32,822 nt of DNA, taken from positions 1 through 32,822 of the forward strand of contig JAQIJC010000003.1 in NCBI GenBank assembly GCA_036946405.1. Direction: 5' to 3'. The notes below the pieces were generated by a model that saw nothing but the letters and a program-made list of their open reading frames with translations, searched no databases and was not told where the DNA came from. A program made the position numbers and the translations under genes. Position 1 is the stretch's first letter; each line of letters begins with the position of its first letter. This document shows positions 1 through 9,333 of this stretch, in pieces. This DNA comes from Sphingomonas phyllosphaerae. Lineage in GTDB: Bacteria; Pseudomonadota; Alphaproteobacteria; Sphingomonadales; Sphingomonadaceae.

Positions 1-361
1 CGTTGGTCTTGCCCAGCACCACGACGCCCGCCGCCTTCAGCCGCTGGACGACGACCGCATCCTCCTGCGCGACGAAGGCGCGATGTTCGGTGAAGCCGAA
101 CGTCGTCGGCAGCCCGGCGACGTCATAGCTTTCCTTGATCGTCATCGGCACGCCGAGCAGCGTCGCGTCGAAGCCCCGGGCGATCCGCGCGTCCAGTTCC
201 GCCGCGGCCTTTCGCGCGCGATCGAAGTCGCGCACGACGACCGCGTTGAGCGCGCCGTCGCCCGCCTCGATCCGCGCGATCGCGGCGTCGGTTTCGGCGA
301 GCGCGCTCGTCTCCCCCGCGCGGATCGCGGCAGCGGTCTGGAGCGCGGTTTTCTCGGTCAT
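1..361 (-). CDS. Amidase (amidase signature family), N-terminal part, cut by the window edge
   Basis: The minus-strand frame opens with ATG at 361 and stays open to base 1, giving about 120 residues. It begins [17 protein letters not shown] and contains [16 protein letters not shown] followed by VVVLGKTN at the cut end. These match the N-terminal part of amidase signature enzymes (GatA and general amidases), where the lysine in the TIKE segment is the catalytic lysine of the Ser-cisSer-Lys triad. The serine-rich signature itself would lie beyond the window, so substrate and subfamily (GatA versus a stand-alone amidase) cannot be decided. A stand-alone amidase is more likely because no gatB or gatC is seen nearby. 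The gene lies downstream of the beta-oxidation gene on the same strand, with a hairpin repeat only a few bases upstream of its start. Confidence 0.85.
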   Translation of the reverse strand, partial: MTEKTALQTAAAIRAGETSALAETDAAIARIEAGDGALNAVVVRDFDRARKAAAELDARIARGFDATLLGVPMTIKESYDVAGLPTTFGFTEHRAFVAQEDAVVVQRLKAAGVVVLGKTN

Positions 362-365
362 GCGC

Positions 366-443
366 GTGCTCCTGCGAACGCAGGAGCCCAGAGTCCGGGA
401 TACCGCGCTTCGTGGCCCTGGGTTCCTGCGTGCGCAGGAACAC
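366..443. repeat. Hairpin-forming intergenic repeat, family A, copy 1
   Basis: The element starts GTGCTCCTGCGAACGCAGGA and ends with the near-complement TTCCTGCGTGCGCAGGAACAC. Each arm is also a small palindrome (CTCCTGCG/CGCAGGAG type). A second copy with the same layout and a similar centre lies at 2504-2580, so the two copies flank the gene at 459-2484. It resembles REP/BIME-like elements common between sphingomonad genes. It could act as a hairpin at RNA level between the dehydrogenase and amidase genes. Confidence 0.8.
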
Positions 444-458
444 AAGGACGGCGGGGCA

Positions 459-2484
459 TCACAGCTTCCCCCCGCTCTCCGCCGCCGCCTTCAGGCTGGG
501 GGCGACCTTGAAGCCGTGCTTCTCCAGCCCGGCGACGACCTTGTCCAACCCCTCGGTCTGCGCCCAGAACATCGGGCCGCCGCGATAGACCGGCCAGCCA
601 TAGCCGTAGATCCAGACGACATCGATGTCGCTCGACCGTTGCGCCTTGCCTTCCTCCAGGATCAGCGCGCCCTCGTTGACCATCGGGTACAGCGTGCGCT
701 CGACGATCTCCTGGTCGGTGATCTCGCGCTTGGCGAGGTTCGACCGCGACCGGAAGTCCTCGATGATCTCCGCCACGCGCGGGGAGGGGGAGGGGTTACG
801 CTTCTCGTCGTAATCGTAGAATCCGGCGTTCTTCTTCTGCCCCCAGCGCCCCTCCGCGGCGAGCGCGTCGCGGATGCTCTCGATCCGGTTGGGATCGCGG
901 TGCCAGCCGATGTCGACGCCCGCCAGGTCGCTCATCTGGAACGGCCCCATCGGCATGCCGAAGTCGGTGTGCACCTTGTCGATCTGCTGCGGGGTGGCGC
1001 CCTCCATCAGCAGCTTGTTCGCCTCGATCTGCCGGGGGGAGAGCATGCGGTTGCCGATGAAGCCGTGGCAGACGCCGGCGACGACCGCGACCTTCTTGAT
1101 CTTCTTGGCCAGCGCCATGACCGTCGCCAGCACGTCGCCCGCGGTCTTCTCGCCGCGCACCACCTCCAGCAGCTTCATGACATTGGCGGGGGAGAAGAAG
1201 TGCATCCCCACCACGTCCTCGGGCCGCTTCGTGCTCGCCGCGATCTCGTCGACGTTCAGGTAGCTGGTGTTGCTGGCCAGGATCGCGCCCGGCCTCGCGA
1301 TCGCGTCGAGCTTCCCCGAACAGCTCCTTCTTGACGTCCATATTCTCATAGACCGCCTCGATGATGAGGTCGCAGTCGGCGAGGTCGTCGAGGCTGAGCG
1401 TGGGGGTCAGCAGCCCCATCAGCTTCTCCGGCGCGTCGGGCTTCAGCCGGCCCTTGGCGGCGGATGCCTCGTAATTCCTGCGCATCACGCCGGTGCCGCG
1501 GTCGAGCGCGTCCTGCTGCATCTCGACGATCGTCACCGGGATGCCGGCGGAGAGGAAGTTCATCGAGATGCCGCCGCCCATCGTGCCCGCGCCGATCACG
1601 CCCACCTTGTTGATCGGGCGCAGCGGGGTCTTGGGGTCGACGTCGTCGATCTTCGCGGCCTGGCGCTCGGCGAAGAAGATGTGGCGCTGCGCCGCGGACT
1701 GGGTGCCCGTCATCAGCTTCATGAACTGCTCGCGCTCGAACTTCATGCCCTCCTCGAAGGGCTGCTCGCTCGCCGCGACGACGCAGGCGATGTTGGCCGC
1801 GGGCGCGTCGAAGCCGCGCATCTTGCGGCCGTGCGCCTTCTGGAAGGCGGCGACCGCCTCCGGATCGGGGGACACCGTCTTGTCGCGCACGCGCGGGATC
1901 GGGCGCTTGTCCGCGATCTCGCGCGCGAACGCGATCGCATCCGCCTCCAGCGAATCCTCGCCCACCACCCGGTCGACCAGCCCGACCTCGGCGGCCTTCT
2001 TTGCGGGGATCGGATCGCCGATCGCGACCATTTCCAGCGCCGCCTTCACGCCGACCACGCGCGGCAGCCGCTGCGTGCCCCCGGCGCCGGGCAGCAGGCC
2101 CAGCTTCACTTCCGGAAGGCCCATCATCGCGCTCGGCACCGCGACGCGGTAATGGCAGGCGAGTGCGACCTCGCATCCGCCGCCCAGCGCGGTGCCGTGG
2201 ATCGCGGCGACGATCGGCTTGCTGCTGGCATCCATCATGTCGATGACCTCGTGCAGGCTCGCCCCCTTGGGCGGCTTGCCGAACTCGGTGATGTCCGCGC
2301 CCGCGAAGAAGGTGCGCCCGTCGCAGCGGATCACCATCGCCTTGATGCCGGCATCCGCCACGCCTTGCTTGACCCCGGCCTCCAGCCCGTCGCGCACGCC
2401 CGCGCCCAGCGCGTTCACCGGCGGCGAGTCGGAGATGATGACCAGGATGTCGTCGTGGCGTTCGGTGCGGACGGGGGAAGTCAT
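459..2484 (-). CDS. Bifunctional enoyl-CoA hydratase / 3-hydroxyacyl-CoA dehydrogenase (FadJ/FadB-alpha type), frameshifted
   Basis: It carries two beta-oxidation steps: hydration of 2-enoyl-CoA and NAD-dependent oxidation of 3-hydroxyacyl-CoA. The start is ATG at 2484 ([12 protein letters not shown]); a longer reading from 2580 only translates the hairpin repeat. The hydratase domain (about residues 1-190) has GTALGGGCE with Glu104 and [18 protein letters not shown] with Glu125, the two catalytic glutamates. The dehydrogenase starts near residue 293 with [12 protein letters not shown] (NAD-binding) and continues with [19 protein letters not shown] (catalytic His/Glu) and a C-terminal domain ending at the TGA at 459-461. 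The frame breaks after KKELFG: the coding strand has four Gs (plus-strand CCCC at 1314-1317) where three restore the frame and give [11 protein letters not shown]. Restored length is about 674 residues, normal for the family. An indel error is more likely than true decay because both halves are fully conserved. Confidence 0.88.
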
Positions 2485-2503
2485 TCGTCGGATCTCCGTC
2501 TGA

Positions 2504-2580
2504 GTGCTCCTGCGGACGCAGGAGCCTAGGGCCGCCAGCGCGGCGTTCGTGGCTCTGGGCTCCTGCGTCCGCAGGAGCAC
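2504..2580. repeat. Hairpin-forming intergenic repeat, family A, copy 2
   Basis: Left arm GTGCTCCTGCGGACGCAGGA and right arm TCCTGCGTCCGCAGGAGCAC are perfect complements over about 20 bases, and each arm is internally palindromic. It sits 20 bases upstream of the start of the dehydrogenase gene and 8 bases from the stop of the serine hydrolase gene. It is the better preserved of the two copies; the first is at 366-443. Confidence 0.85.
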
Positions 2581-2587
2581 GGTGAAC

Positions 2588-3808
2588 TCAGGTCAGCGCG
2601 GCGTAGATCATCGTCTTCAGCTCGCGGCGGATGGGATAGATCATCGAGGGCGACAGCTGCGTCATGAAGACCATGCTGATCCGCTCGACCGGATCGACGA
2701 AGAAGGCGGTCGAGAACATGCCGCCCCAATAATATTCGCCCACCGACCCCGGCATCATCGAGCGCGCCGGATCGATCGTCACCGCAAAGCCGAGGCCGAA
2801 GCCGGTGCCCGCATTCTGCGTCTCGCTGAACAGCGAACGCGACATGGTCGACAGGTCGGCGTTCCCGGGCAGGTGGTTCTGCGTCATCAGCTCCACCGTC
2901 TTGCGCCCCAGGATGCGCGCGCCGTCCAGCTCGCCGCCGTTGAGGCACATCAGGCAGAAGCGGTGATAGTCGAGCGCGGTCGACACCAGCCCGCCGCCGC
3001 CCGAGACGAAGCGGAACGGCACCGACCACATGCTCTCCGCCCCGCGGTCGAACATCTGGCGGCCCTTGCCGGGCACCAGCGTATAGCAATCGGTCAGCCG
3101 GTCGATCTTGTCGCCGGGCACCGTGAAGAAGGTGTCGTGCATCTTGAGCGGCGCGAAGATGCGCTCCTCGAAGAAGCGCGGCAGCTTCATCCCCGACACG
3201 CGCTCCACCACCAGCCCGAGCACGTCGGTGGCGACCGAATAATTCCACGCGCTGCCCGGCGAGAATTCCAGCGGCAGCTTCCCCAGCGCCGCGACGAAGC
3301 CGTCGAGGTCGAGGTTGCCGTGCCAGTTCTCCAGCTTCTGCTCGCGGTGCGCGGCGTCGATGTTGCTGCGGTTCTGGAAGCCGTAGGTGAAGCCGGCGGT
3401 ATGGCGCAGCAGGTCGACCATCCGCATCGGCGCCTGCGCCGGCCTGGTCATGAACGGCACGCCCGCGCCCCCGCCGTCATAGACGCCGACGCCCTTCAGC
3501 TCGGGCAGGACATGATGCACCGGCGTGTCCAGCGCGACCTTCGCCTCCTCCACCAGCATCATGAACGCGACCGAGGTGATCGGCTTCGTCATGGAGGCGA
3601 TGCGGAACAGCGATCCCTCGTCCACCGCCGCGCCGCCCTCGCGCGCGGTGCCCTGATGCGAGAAATGGACGATCTGGTCGTCGCGTGCGACCAGCAGCTG
3701 CGCCTGCGCGAAGCCGCCGGTGTCGAGATAGCGTTCCTTGAGCAGCGCATCGATCGCGGCGAGGCGTCGCGGGTCGAAGCCGTGCTTCTCGGCCTTGGCG
3801 ATCTTCAT
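2588..3808 (-). CDS. Serine hydrolase, class C beta-lactamase / esterase EstB-like family
   Basis: The 406-residue protein belongs to the penicillin-binding-protein/beta-lactamase fold. Ser72-Met-Thr-Lys75 (in FRIASMTKP) is the SxxK nucleophile motif, Tyr190-Ser-Val is the second motif, and Trp361-Gly-Gly in [10 protein letters not shown] is the third motif as found in EstB-type esterases rather than the KTG of true beta-lactamases. No signal peptide is seen at the N-terminus ([13 protein letters not shown]), which favours a cytoplasmic esterase or transesterase over an antibiotic resistance enzyme. The start ATG at 3808 has a GGAG-type ribosome site just upstream. It is in the same direction as the beta-oxidation gene and divergent from the acyl-CoA synthetase, so a role in ester or lipid breakdown is plausible but inferred only from context. 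Confidence 0.85.
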   Translation of the reverse strand: MKIAKAEKHGFDPRRLAAIDALLKERYLDTGGFAQAQLLVARDDQIVHFSHQGTAREGGAAVDEGSLFRIASMTKPITSVAFMMLVEEAKVALDTPVHHVLPELKGVGVYDGGGAGVPFMTRPAQAPMRMVDLLRHTAGFTYGFQNRSNIDAAHREQKLENWHGNLDLDGFVAALGKLPLEFSPGSAWNYSVATDVLGLVVERVSGMKLPRFFEERIFAPLKMHDTFFTVPGDKIDRLTDCYTLVPGKGRQMFDRGAESMWSVPFRFVSGGGGLVSTALDYHRFCLMCLNGGELDGARILGRKTVELMTQNHLPGNADLSTMSRSLFSETQNAGTGFGLGFAVTIDPARSMMPGSVGEYYWGGMFSTAFFVDPVERISMVFMTQLSPSMIYPIRRELKTMIYAALT

Positions 3809-3926
3809 GGCCTCTCCATACCCCCGCTTCGAATGTCACGCCACGTCTATCGCTTGAGCCCAGCGTAAATCAACTCTAGTCTCGCATCCGAACGAACCGA
3901 ATGTTCAAGTTGATGAGAGGAATGCC

Positions 3927-5651
3927 GTGACGATGGAACGTGCCTGGCCCGCGATGGGCATGGACGAGGTCCGCGCCGCGCTCACCGCGCCGGGCGCGCG
4001 ATTCGAGATGGAGACGGTCGATATCCGTGGGCTCCCCACGCGCGTGTGGAAGAATGCGCCGCCGCACATGGCCGCGCTGGTGCGGCTGTCGCGCACCCAC
4101 GGCGACTCGCTGGCCACCATCCACGAGGACGAGCGCGTCAGCTACGACGCGCAGTTCCGCGCCATCGCCGCGCTCGCCGCTTACTATCGCTCGCTGGGCG
4201 TGGCGAAGGGGGATCGCGTCGCGGTGGCGGCGCGCAACCTGCCGGAATGGATCGTCGCCTTCTTCGCCGCGACGGTGATCGGTGCCGTCGCGGTGCCGCT
4301 CAACGCGTGGTGGACGGGCGAGGAGCTGACCTACGGCCTGTCCGATTCGGGCGCGTCGCTGCTGGTGTGCGACGACGAGCGCTGGCAGCGGATCGCGGCG
4401 CACCGCGACGACCTGCCCGCGCTGCGCCACGTCCTCGTCGCGCGCGCCGCCGCCCCGGTCGCGGGCGCGCAGCGGCTGGAGGACGTGATCGGCACCCCGC
4501 ACGACTGGGCCGCGCTGCCCGACCGCGACCTGCCCGAGGTCGCGCTGGCGCCGGAGGACGACGCCACGATCCTCTACACCAGCGGCACCACCGGCAAGCC
4601 CAAGGGGGCGCTCGGCACCCACCGCAACTTCATGACCAACATCCTGTCGACCGGCTATGCCGCCGCACGGATGATCCTGCGCCGCGGCGATCCGTTGCCC
4701 GATCCGGTGCGCAAGGTGTCGCTGACGGTCATCCCGCTGTTCCACGCCACCGCGCTGTCGGCCGGGCTGATGGGGTCGATGGCCGCGGGCCACACCACCA
4801 TCTACATGCGCAAGTTCGAGGTCGTCCGCGCGATGGAGATCATCGAGCGCGAGCGCGTCAACGCGACCGGCGGGGTGCCGACGATCGCGTGGCAGATCCT
4901 GGAGCATCCCGACCGCGGCAAATACGACCTCTCCAGCCTGGAGAGCATCGGCTATGGCGGTGCGCCGTCCGCACCCGAACTGGTGCGCAAGATCGCGAGC
5001 GACCTGAAGGCGATGCCGGGCAACGGCTGGGGCATGACGGAGACGACCGCGACCGTGACCACGCACGGCGCGGAGGATTACCTCCACCGCCCCGACAGTT
5101 GCGGCCCGCCCGTGGCGGTCGCCGATCTGGAAGTCCGCGACGAGGACGGCGTGACGGTCCTGCCGACCGATACGATCGGCGAATTGTGGGCGCGCGGGCC
5201 GATGGTCGTGAAGGGCTATTGGAACAAGCCGGAGGCGACCGCGGCGACCTTCGTCGACGGCTGGGTGCGCACCGGCGACCTGGCGCGGATCGACGCGGAG
5301 GGGTTCTGCTTCATCCTCGACCGCGCCAAGGACATGATTATCCGCGGCGGCGAGAACATCTATTCGACCGAGGTGGAGAACGTCCTCTACGACCACCCCG
5401 CCGTCACCGACTGCGCGCTGATCGGCATTCCGCACCGCATTCTGGGCGAGGAACCGGCGGCGGTCGTCCATCTCGCGCCCGATGCGCAGGCGACCGAGGC
5501 GGAGCTGCAGGCATGGGTGCGCGAGCGGCTGGCGGCGTTCAAGGTGCCGGTCGCGATCCGCTTCTCGTCCGAGATGCTGCCGCGCAACGCCAACGGCAAG
5601 ATCCTGAAGCGCGACCTGAAAACCCTGTTCGAGGATCGTATCGCCGCGTAG
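3927..5651 (+). CDS. AMP-dependent acyl-CoA synthetase / ligase (class I adenylate-forming)
   Basis: It is predicted to activate a carboxylic acid, probably a fatty acid, to its CoA thioester through an acyl-AMP intermediate. The 574-residue protein has the phosphate-binding loop YTSGTTGKPKG (about 217-227), GWGMTETTA (about 367-375), RTGDLARID (about 448-456), the hinge region LDRAKDMIIRGGENIYSTE and the C-terminal catalytic lysine in RNANGKILKRDLK (Lys558). The GTG at 3927 is preferred because AGAGGA lies 6 bases upstream; an ATG two codons later is the alternative. It is transcribed divergently from the serine hydrolase, with 118 bases between them for promoters. The chain length of the substrate cannot be read from the sequence. 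Neighbouring beta-oxidation genes support fatty acid use. Confidence 0.92.
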   Translation: MTMERAWPAMGMDEVRAALTAPGARFEMETVDIRGLPTRVWKNAPPHMAALVRLSRTHGDSLATIHEDERVSYDAQFRAIAALAAYYRSLGVAKGDRVAVAARNLPEWIVAFFAATVIGAVAVPLNAWWTGEELTYGLSDSGASLLVCDDERWQRIAAHRDDLPALRHVLVARAAAPVAGAQRLEDVIGTPHDWAALPDRDLPEVALAPEDDATILYTSGTTGKPKGALGTHRNFMTNILSTGYAAARMILRRGDPLPDPVRKVSLTVIPLFHATALSAGLMGSMAAGHTTIYMRKFEVVRAMEIIERERVNATGGVPTIAWQILEHPDRGKYDLSSLESIGYGGAPSAPELVRKIASDLKAMPGNGWGMTETTATVTTHGAEDYLHRPDSCGPPVAVADLEVRDEDGVTVLPTDTIGELWARGPMVVKGYWNKPEATAATFVDGWVRTGDLARIDAEGFCFILDRAKDMIIRGGENIYSTEVENVLYDHPAVTDCALIGIPHRILGEEPAAVVHLAPDAQATEAELQAWVRERLAAFKVPVAIRFSSEMLPRNANGKILKRDLKTLFEDRIAA

Positions 5652-5689
5652 GTCGTTTCGCTGCGGTCACATTCGGGAACAGGCGATCG

Positions 5690-6430
5690 ATGCGCGTCAC
5701 CAGGGATTTTCTGCGAGGACGCGGCCGCGAGCGGATGACCGCCGCGGAGAAGGACGCGCTGGATGCCGCGGTCGACCGCGTCGAAACCCTGCCGGCGCGA
5801 ACGATCCTCATCAACCGCGGGCAGCGCGTGCGCTACAGCACGCTGCTGCTCGACGGGACGATGTGCCGCTACATGGATGCGCGCGACGGCTATCGCCAGC
5901 TGGTGGCGCTCCAGGTGCCGGGGGACTTCGTCGACCTCCACGGCTATCCGCTGGAAATGCTCGATCACGACGTCGCCACGCTGTCGGAGGCGCGCGTCGC
6001 GGTCATCCCGCACGCGCGGCTCGACGCCCTGACGCGCGACATGCCGCACCTGGCGCGCCTGCTGTGGCGCTCGACCCTGCTCGACGCGGCGTTGCACCGG
6101 GAATGGATCTTCCGTCTCGGCCGCCTCGACGCCGCGGGGCGCGTCGCGCATTTCCTGATGGAGACCTATCGTCGCCTGGATGCGGTCGGGCGGACGCGCG
6201 ACGGGGAGTTCGCGCTCCCGCTGACGCAGCAGGATCTGGGCGAGGCGTGCGGCCTCACCAGCGTCCACGTCAACCGCACGCTGCGCCGGCTGCGCGAGGA
6301 CGGGCTGGCGGAGGTCGCGCGCGGCACGGTGCGCATCCTGGACGCTGCGGCATTGTCGCGGGTCGCGGAGTTCGAGCCCGAATATCTCTATCTGGAGGAC
6401 AGCGCCTGGGCGCGCGACGCCGCGGAATAG
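5690..6430 (+). CDS. Crp/Fnr-family transcriptional regulator
   Basis: The 246-residue protein has an N-terminal cyclic-nucleotide-binding-like beta-barrel (about residues 25-120, with LVALQVPGDFVDLHG) followed by a long dimerisation helix and a C-terminal winged helix-turn-helix (about 178-207: LTQQDLGEACGLTSVHVNRT). The N-terminal cysteine cluster of FNR is absent, so it is not an oxygen sensor of the FNR type. The phosphate-binding signature of cAMP-binding CRP is not obvious either, so the ligand is unknown. It begins 38 bases after the acyl-CoA synthetase stop on the same strand and may be co-transcribed. Many alphaproteobacteria carry multiple regulators of this type. Confidence 0.9.
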   Translation: MRVTRDFLRGRGRERMTAAEKDALDAAVDRVETLPARTILINRGQRVRYSTLLLDGTMCRYMDARDGYRQLVALQVPGDFVDLHGYPLEMLDHDVATLSEARVAVIPHARLDALTRDMPHLARLLWRSTLLDAALHREWIFRLGRLDAAGRVAHFLMETYRRLDAVGRTRDGEFALPLTQQDLGEACGLTSVHVNRTLRRLREDGLAEVARGTVRILDAAALSRVAEFEPEYLYLEDSAWARDAAE

Positions 6431-6505
6431 CGGGCAGGGCCGGCAGACCGGCGCGCGATGGTGTAACCGCTTGGCCTGTGGGCCGGATTGGCGTTAGCTA
6501 ACGGC

Positions 6506-7720
6506 ATGTACGATCTCCCCCATGACGCGACGCCCGGCGTCCCGGACGAAACCGGCGACGCCGCCACCGACGGGCCCGTCGTCGCGCTGCGTCGCGACCG
6601 GCTGCTCGCCGCGCTGACGCTGACGGCGGGGATCGGGCTGGTCGTCGGCCTGCCGTTCGCGCTGAAGGAGGGAGCGGAGTTCTTCATGCCCACCGCGGTC
6701 GCGCTGGTCGTCGCGCTGGCGCTGATCCCGCTGCTGGAGTGGCTGGAGCGTCGCCGCATCCCGTCCGCGGTCGCGGCGCTGATGTGCGTGATCCTGTTCC
6801 TGATCGTCGCCAATGTCGCGCTGGCCGCGATCGTCGTGCCCGCGACCGAGTTCTTCCGCCTGCTGCCGACGCGGATCGGCCGCATCCAGGCCAATCTGGC
6901 GCCGCTGCTTGATCTGTATTCCAGCCTGGAGCGCTACGCCAATCGCACGCTGCGCCAGATCGCCTCCACGCCGGTGCGCCCGTCGCCCACCGCCGCCGTC
7001 GCGCCGCCCAGCTCGATCGTCGAGCTGGCGGCGACGTCCGCGCCCGCGGTCATCGTCCAGGTCTTCTACGCGATCCTGGTCGCGTTCTTCTTCCTGTCGG
7101 GCTGGACCCGGATGCGCGAGCGGCTCATCACGGCGCGCGCCAGCTTCGGCGGGGCGATGGCAACCGCGCGCGTGCTGCAGGAGATGGTCGACGCCGTCTC
7201 CTCCTATCTGGGCACGATCACCGCGATCAACATTTCGCTCGGGCTGCTCGTCGCGGGCGCGCTGCACCTGCTGGGGATGCCGTTTCCGCTCATGTGGGGC
7301 GGCATCGTCGCGCTGCTGAACTACATCCCCTATTTCGGCCCGGTCGTCGCCGCGCTGCTGCTCGCGGTCGGCGGGCTGATGACCTTTTCGGACGTGTGGA
7401 CCGCGCTGGCCGCGCCCGCGATGATGTACGGCTTCCACTTGGTGGAGGCGAATGTCGTCACCCCGCTGATCGTCGGGCACCGGCTGACCATCAACCCGGT
7501 CATGATCCTCATCTCGATCAGCTTCTGGGGCTGGGTGTGGGGCACGGTGGGGGCGCTGCTGGCGGTGCCGATCCTCATCATCGTGCAGACGATCCTGTCG
7601 GCGGCGGGACGCCCCGACATCGCGGGCTTCCTCTTCGAACACGGCACGCTGACGCGCGAGAACGCGGGCTCGCCGCAACCGGGCTGGCGGTCGCGCGAAA
7701 AAGACGAAGAATCGCGTTGA
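6506..7720 (+). CDS. AI-2E family transporter (PerM/YdiK-like permease)
   Basis: The 404-residue protein is hydrophobic with about seven to eight membrane segments, paired near the N-terminus (about 40-100) and clustered at the C-terminus. It shows the typical family segment GGIVALLNYIPYFGPVVAA followed by VEANVVTPLIVGHRLTINP and ISFWGWVWGTVGALLAVP. Members export autoinducer-2 or other small molecules, or exchange ions; the substrate here cannot be predicted. I chose ATG at 6506; a TTG at 6488 would add six residues and has no better ribosome site. The gene is followed closely by a tRNA gene. Confidence 0.88.
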   Translation: MYDLPHDATPGVPDETGDAATDGPVVALRRDRLLAALTLTAGIGLVVGLPFALKEGAEFFMPTAVALVVALALIPLLEWLERRRIPSAVAALMCVILFLIVANVALAAIVVPATEFFRLLPTRIGRIQANLAPLLDLYSSLERYANRTLRQIASTPVRPSPTAAVAPPSSIVELAATSAPAVIVQVFYAILVAFFFLSGWTRMRERLITARASFGGAMATARVLQEMVDAVSSYLGTITAINISLGLLVAGALHLLGMPFPLMWGGIVALLNYIPYFGPVVAALLLAVGGLMTFSDVWTALAAPAMMYGFHLVEANVVTPLIVGHRLTINPVMILISISFWGWVWGTVGALLAVPILIIVQTILSAAGRPDIAGFLFEHGTLTRENAGSPQPGWRSREKDEESR

Positions 7721-7766
7721 CAGCCACCGGGGCGCCGCCTAGTTGGCGCGCCTCACGCTTCTCCAA

Positions 7767-7843
<77 letters not shown>

Positions 7844-7954
7844 TCCCTGCGGTGATACGCAGCCGGTGCGTGAACTTCATGCGGCAAGCAGCATTTCCTG
7901 CGCCGGAATATCGTTCCGGTGTATGCCCGGGTGCGTGCGTCGATCGCTTTGCAA

Positions 7955-8031
<77 letters not shown>

Positions 8032-8182
8032 GCGCCGGGGTGGTTCGTAGCCGCAGCGCGGAAACCCGCATCATTACCGATCGTTACGTCTTCCGCATCA
8101 GAGGAGTCGGAGCGGATGGCGAGCGGCTATCCAGACGGATTGCATCCCGGCCACGCCGTGTCACGCGGCGGCTTCCACCGAC

Positions 8183-8641
8183 ATGCCACGCCGATGGCGC
8201 TCTTCTGCTGGGAGTGCTGCTGATCCTCCCGATGACGGGACTGCTGGGCGGCGCGCGGTCGCCCGTGACGCGCGCCGTGACGCCAAGCGCCACCCTGACC
8301 GTCAAGACGCCGCAGACGTTGCGCAGCGGGCTCTTCTTCGAAACGGTGGTCGTCGTGCAGGCGCGCCGTCCGATGGCGGATGCGGTCATCGCCTTCCCGC
8401 CGGCCTTGTGGCGCGACATGACGATCAACACGCAGCTACCCGCCGCCGAGAGCGAAGAGTATCGCGACGGCCTCTGGCGCTTCCATTACGGCCCGCTGAA
8501 GCCCGGCGAGCGGCTGGAAACGAAAGTGGACGGGCAGATCAACCCCGCCGCTGACGCTGGGCACGCGGGGCGAGGTCGTGCTGCTCGACGGCGAACGTCC
8601 GCTGGCGCGCGTGCCGGTGGCGACGCGGGGTGCTGCCCTGA
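8183..8641 (+). CDS. Hypothetical exported or membrane-anchored protein, broken by frameshifts, paired with the DUF421 gene
   Basis: Three frames must be joined to read one protein. From ATG at 8183 the sequence MPRRWR joins a hydrophobic stretch LLLGVLLILPMTGLLGGA if one base near 8201 is skipped. The next frame reads TLTVKTPQTLRSGLFFETVV and continues to KVDGQINP. Removing one C from CCCC at 8543-8546 gives NPPLTLGTRGEVVLLDGERP, and removing one G from GGGG at 8627-8630 gives TRVLP followed by TGA at 8639-8641, which overlaps the ATG of the DUF421 gene (TGATG). The restored protein would have a signal peptide or anchor and an extracytoplasmic beta-rich domain of about 120 residues. No function is recognised. 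Tight coupling suggests a shared role with the DUF421 protein. The N-terminal join is the least certain. Confidence 0.6.
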
Positions 8642-9123
8642 TGGACATCGTCCTGCGCGCGACCGCGATGTTCTTCATCCTCTATGGGCTGCTGCGGCTT
8701 CTCGGCAAGCGCGAGCTGGGGCAGATGACCCCGTTCGAGGTCGTCGTGCTGGTGGTGATGGGCGATTTGATCCAGCAGGGGATCACGCACAACGATTTCA
8801 GCCTGACCGGCGCGACGCTGGCGATCGTCACCTTCGCCTTCTGGGGGCTGGTACTGGGCTGGCTGGCCTATCTCTTCCCGCGGCTCAAGACCGCACTGGA
8901 AGGCGCCCCGCGAGTCATCGTGCGGCATGGCGAGCTGCTGGAGGACAATCTGCGCCGCGACCGCATGACGCGGGCGGAGGTGGAATCGGAAATGCGGCTC
9001 GCCGGGATCGCGCGCATGACGGACGTCGAATGGGCGATCCTGGAGCCGCAGGGAAAGATCAGCTTCATCCGCCGCGACGGCGGCGAGGTGAACCCGCCGG
9101 ACGGTGAGGGGCCGGCGGGCTGA
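8641..9123 (+). CDS. DUF421 domain-containing membrane protein (YetF/YcaP-like)
   Basis: The 160-residue protein starts MDIVLRATAMFFILYG and has about three N-terminal membrane helices, with the family signature RLLGKRELGQMTPFEVVVLVV, followed by a soluble DUF421 domain containing RVIVRHGELLEDNLRRDRMT and a C-terminal WAILEPQGKISFIRRDG. DUF421 proteins are inner-membrane proteins of poorly known function. The start is placed at ATG 8641 because upstream codons in this frame belong to the preceding protein once its frame is corrected. The two genes overlap by one base. Confidence 0.9.
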   Translation: MDIVLRATAMFFILYGLLRLLGKRELGQMTPFEVVVLVVMGDLIQQGITHNDFSLTGATLAIVTFAFWGLVLGWLAYLFPRLKTALEGAPRVIVRHGELLEDNLRRDRMTRAEVESEMRLAGIARMTDVEWAILEPQGKISFIRRDGGEVNPPDGEGPAG

Positions 9124-9126
9124 CGA

Positions 9127-9333
9127 CTACCGCCAGCGTCCCGTCTCCATCCAGCGCAGCAGCGGCTTCAGCGGCGTGATCCAGACGATCCCGGTGACGA
9201 TGTAGAAGACGAGCTGGAGCAGCCAGTGCCATCCGCCGACCGTCGCCGACAGCGACACGATCAGGACGCACCATATCGCGATCAGCAGCAGGATCAGCAG
9301 CATCCCCGCCGGCTTGCGCCACGACGGCGTCAT
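9127..9333 (-). CDS. DUF2842 domain-containing small membrane protein
   Basis: The 68-residue protein MTPSWRKPAGMLLILLLIAI carries two predicted membrane helices (about 10-31 and 38-57) and ends with LKPLLRWMETGRWR, the pattern of DUF2842 proteins of alphaproteobacteria. The function is unknown. ATG at 9333 overlaps the stop of the upstream cyclo-ligase gene (ATGA at 9330-9333), indicating translational coupling; a longer reading from 9387 would overlap that gene by 58 bases and is rejected. It ends almost against the DUF421 gene in convergent orientation. Confidence 0.82.
   Translation of the reverse strand: MTPSWRKPAGMLLILLLIAIWCVLIVSLSATVGGWHWLLQLVFYIVTGIVWITPLKPLLRWMETGRWR

Noticed and set aside
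135..2529. Long plus-strand open frames opposite the amidase and dehydrogenase genes
   Set aside because: They are Arg/His/Leu-rich with no recognisable motif and mirror the codon structure of the real minus-strand genes, as usual in GC-rich DNA.
2485..2580. N-terminal extension of the dehydrogenase starting at 2580
   Set aside because: The extra residues (LLRTQEPR and similar) are a translation of the family A hairpin repeat; the conserved domain begins after ATG 2484.
3876..5471. 531-codon minus-strand frame
   Set aside because: Antisense shadow of the acyl-CoA synthetase, rich in Arg and His, no motif.
4046..5689. Long plus-strand frame leading into the Crp/Fnr gene
   Set aside because: It is a second frame of the acyl-CoA synthetase gene that happens to lack stops; only the part from ATG 5690 is protein-like.
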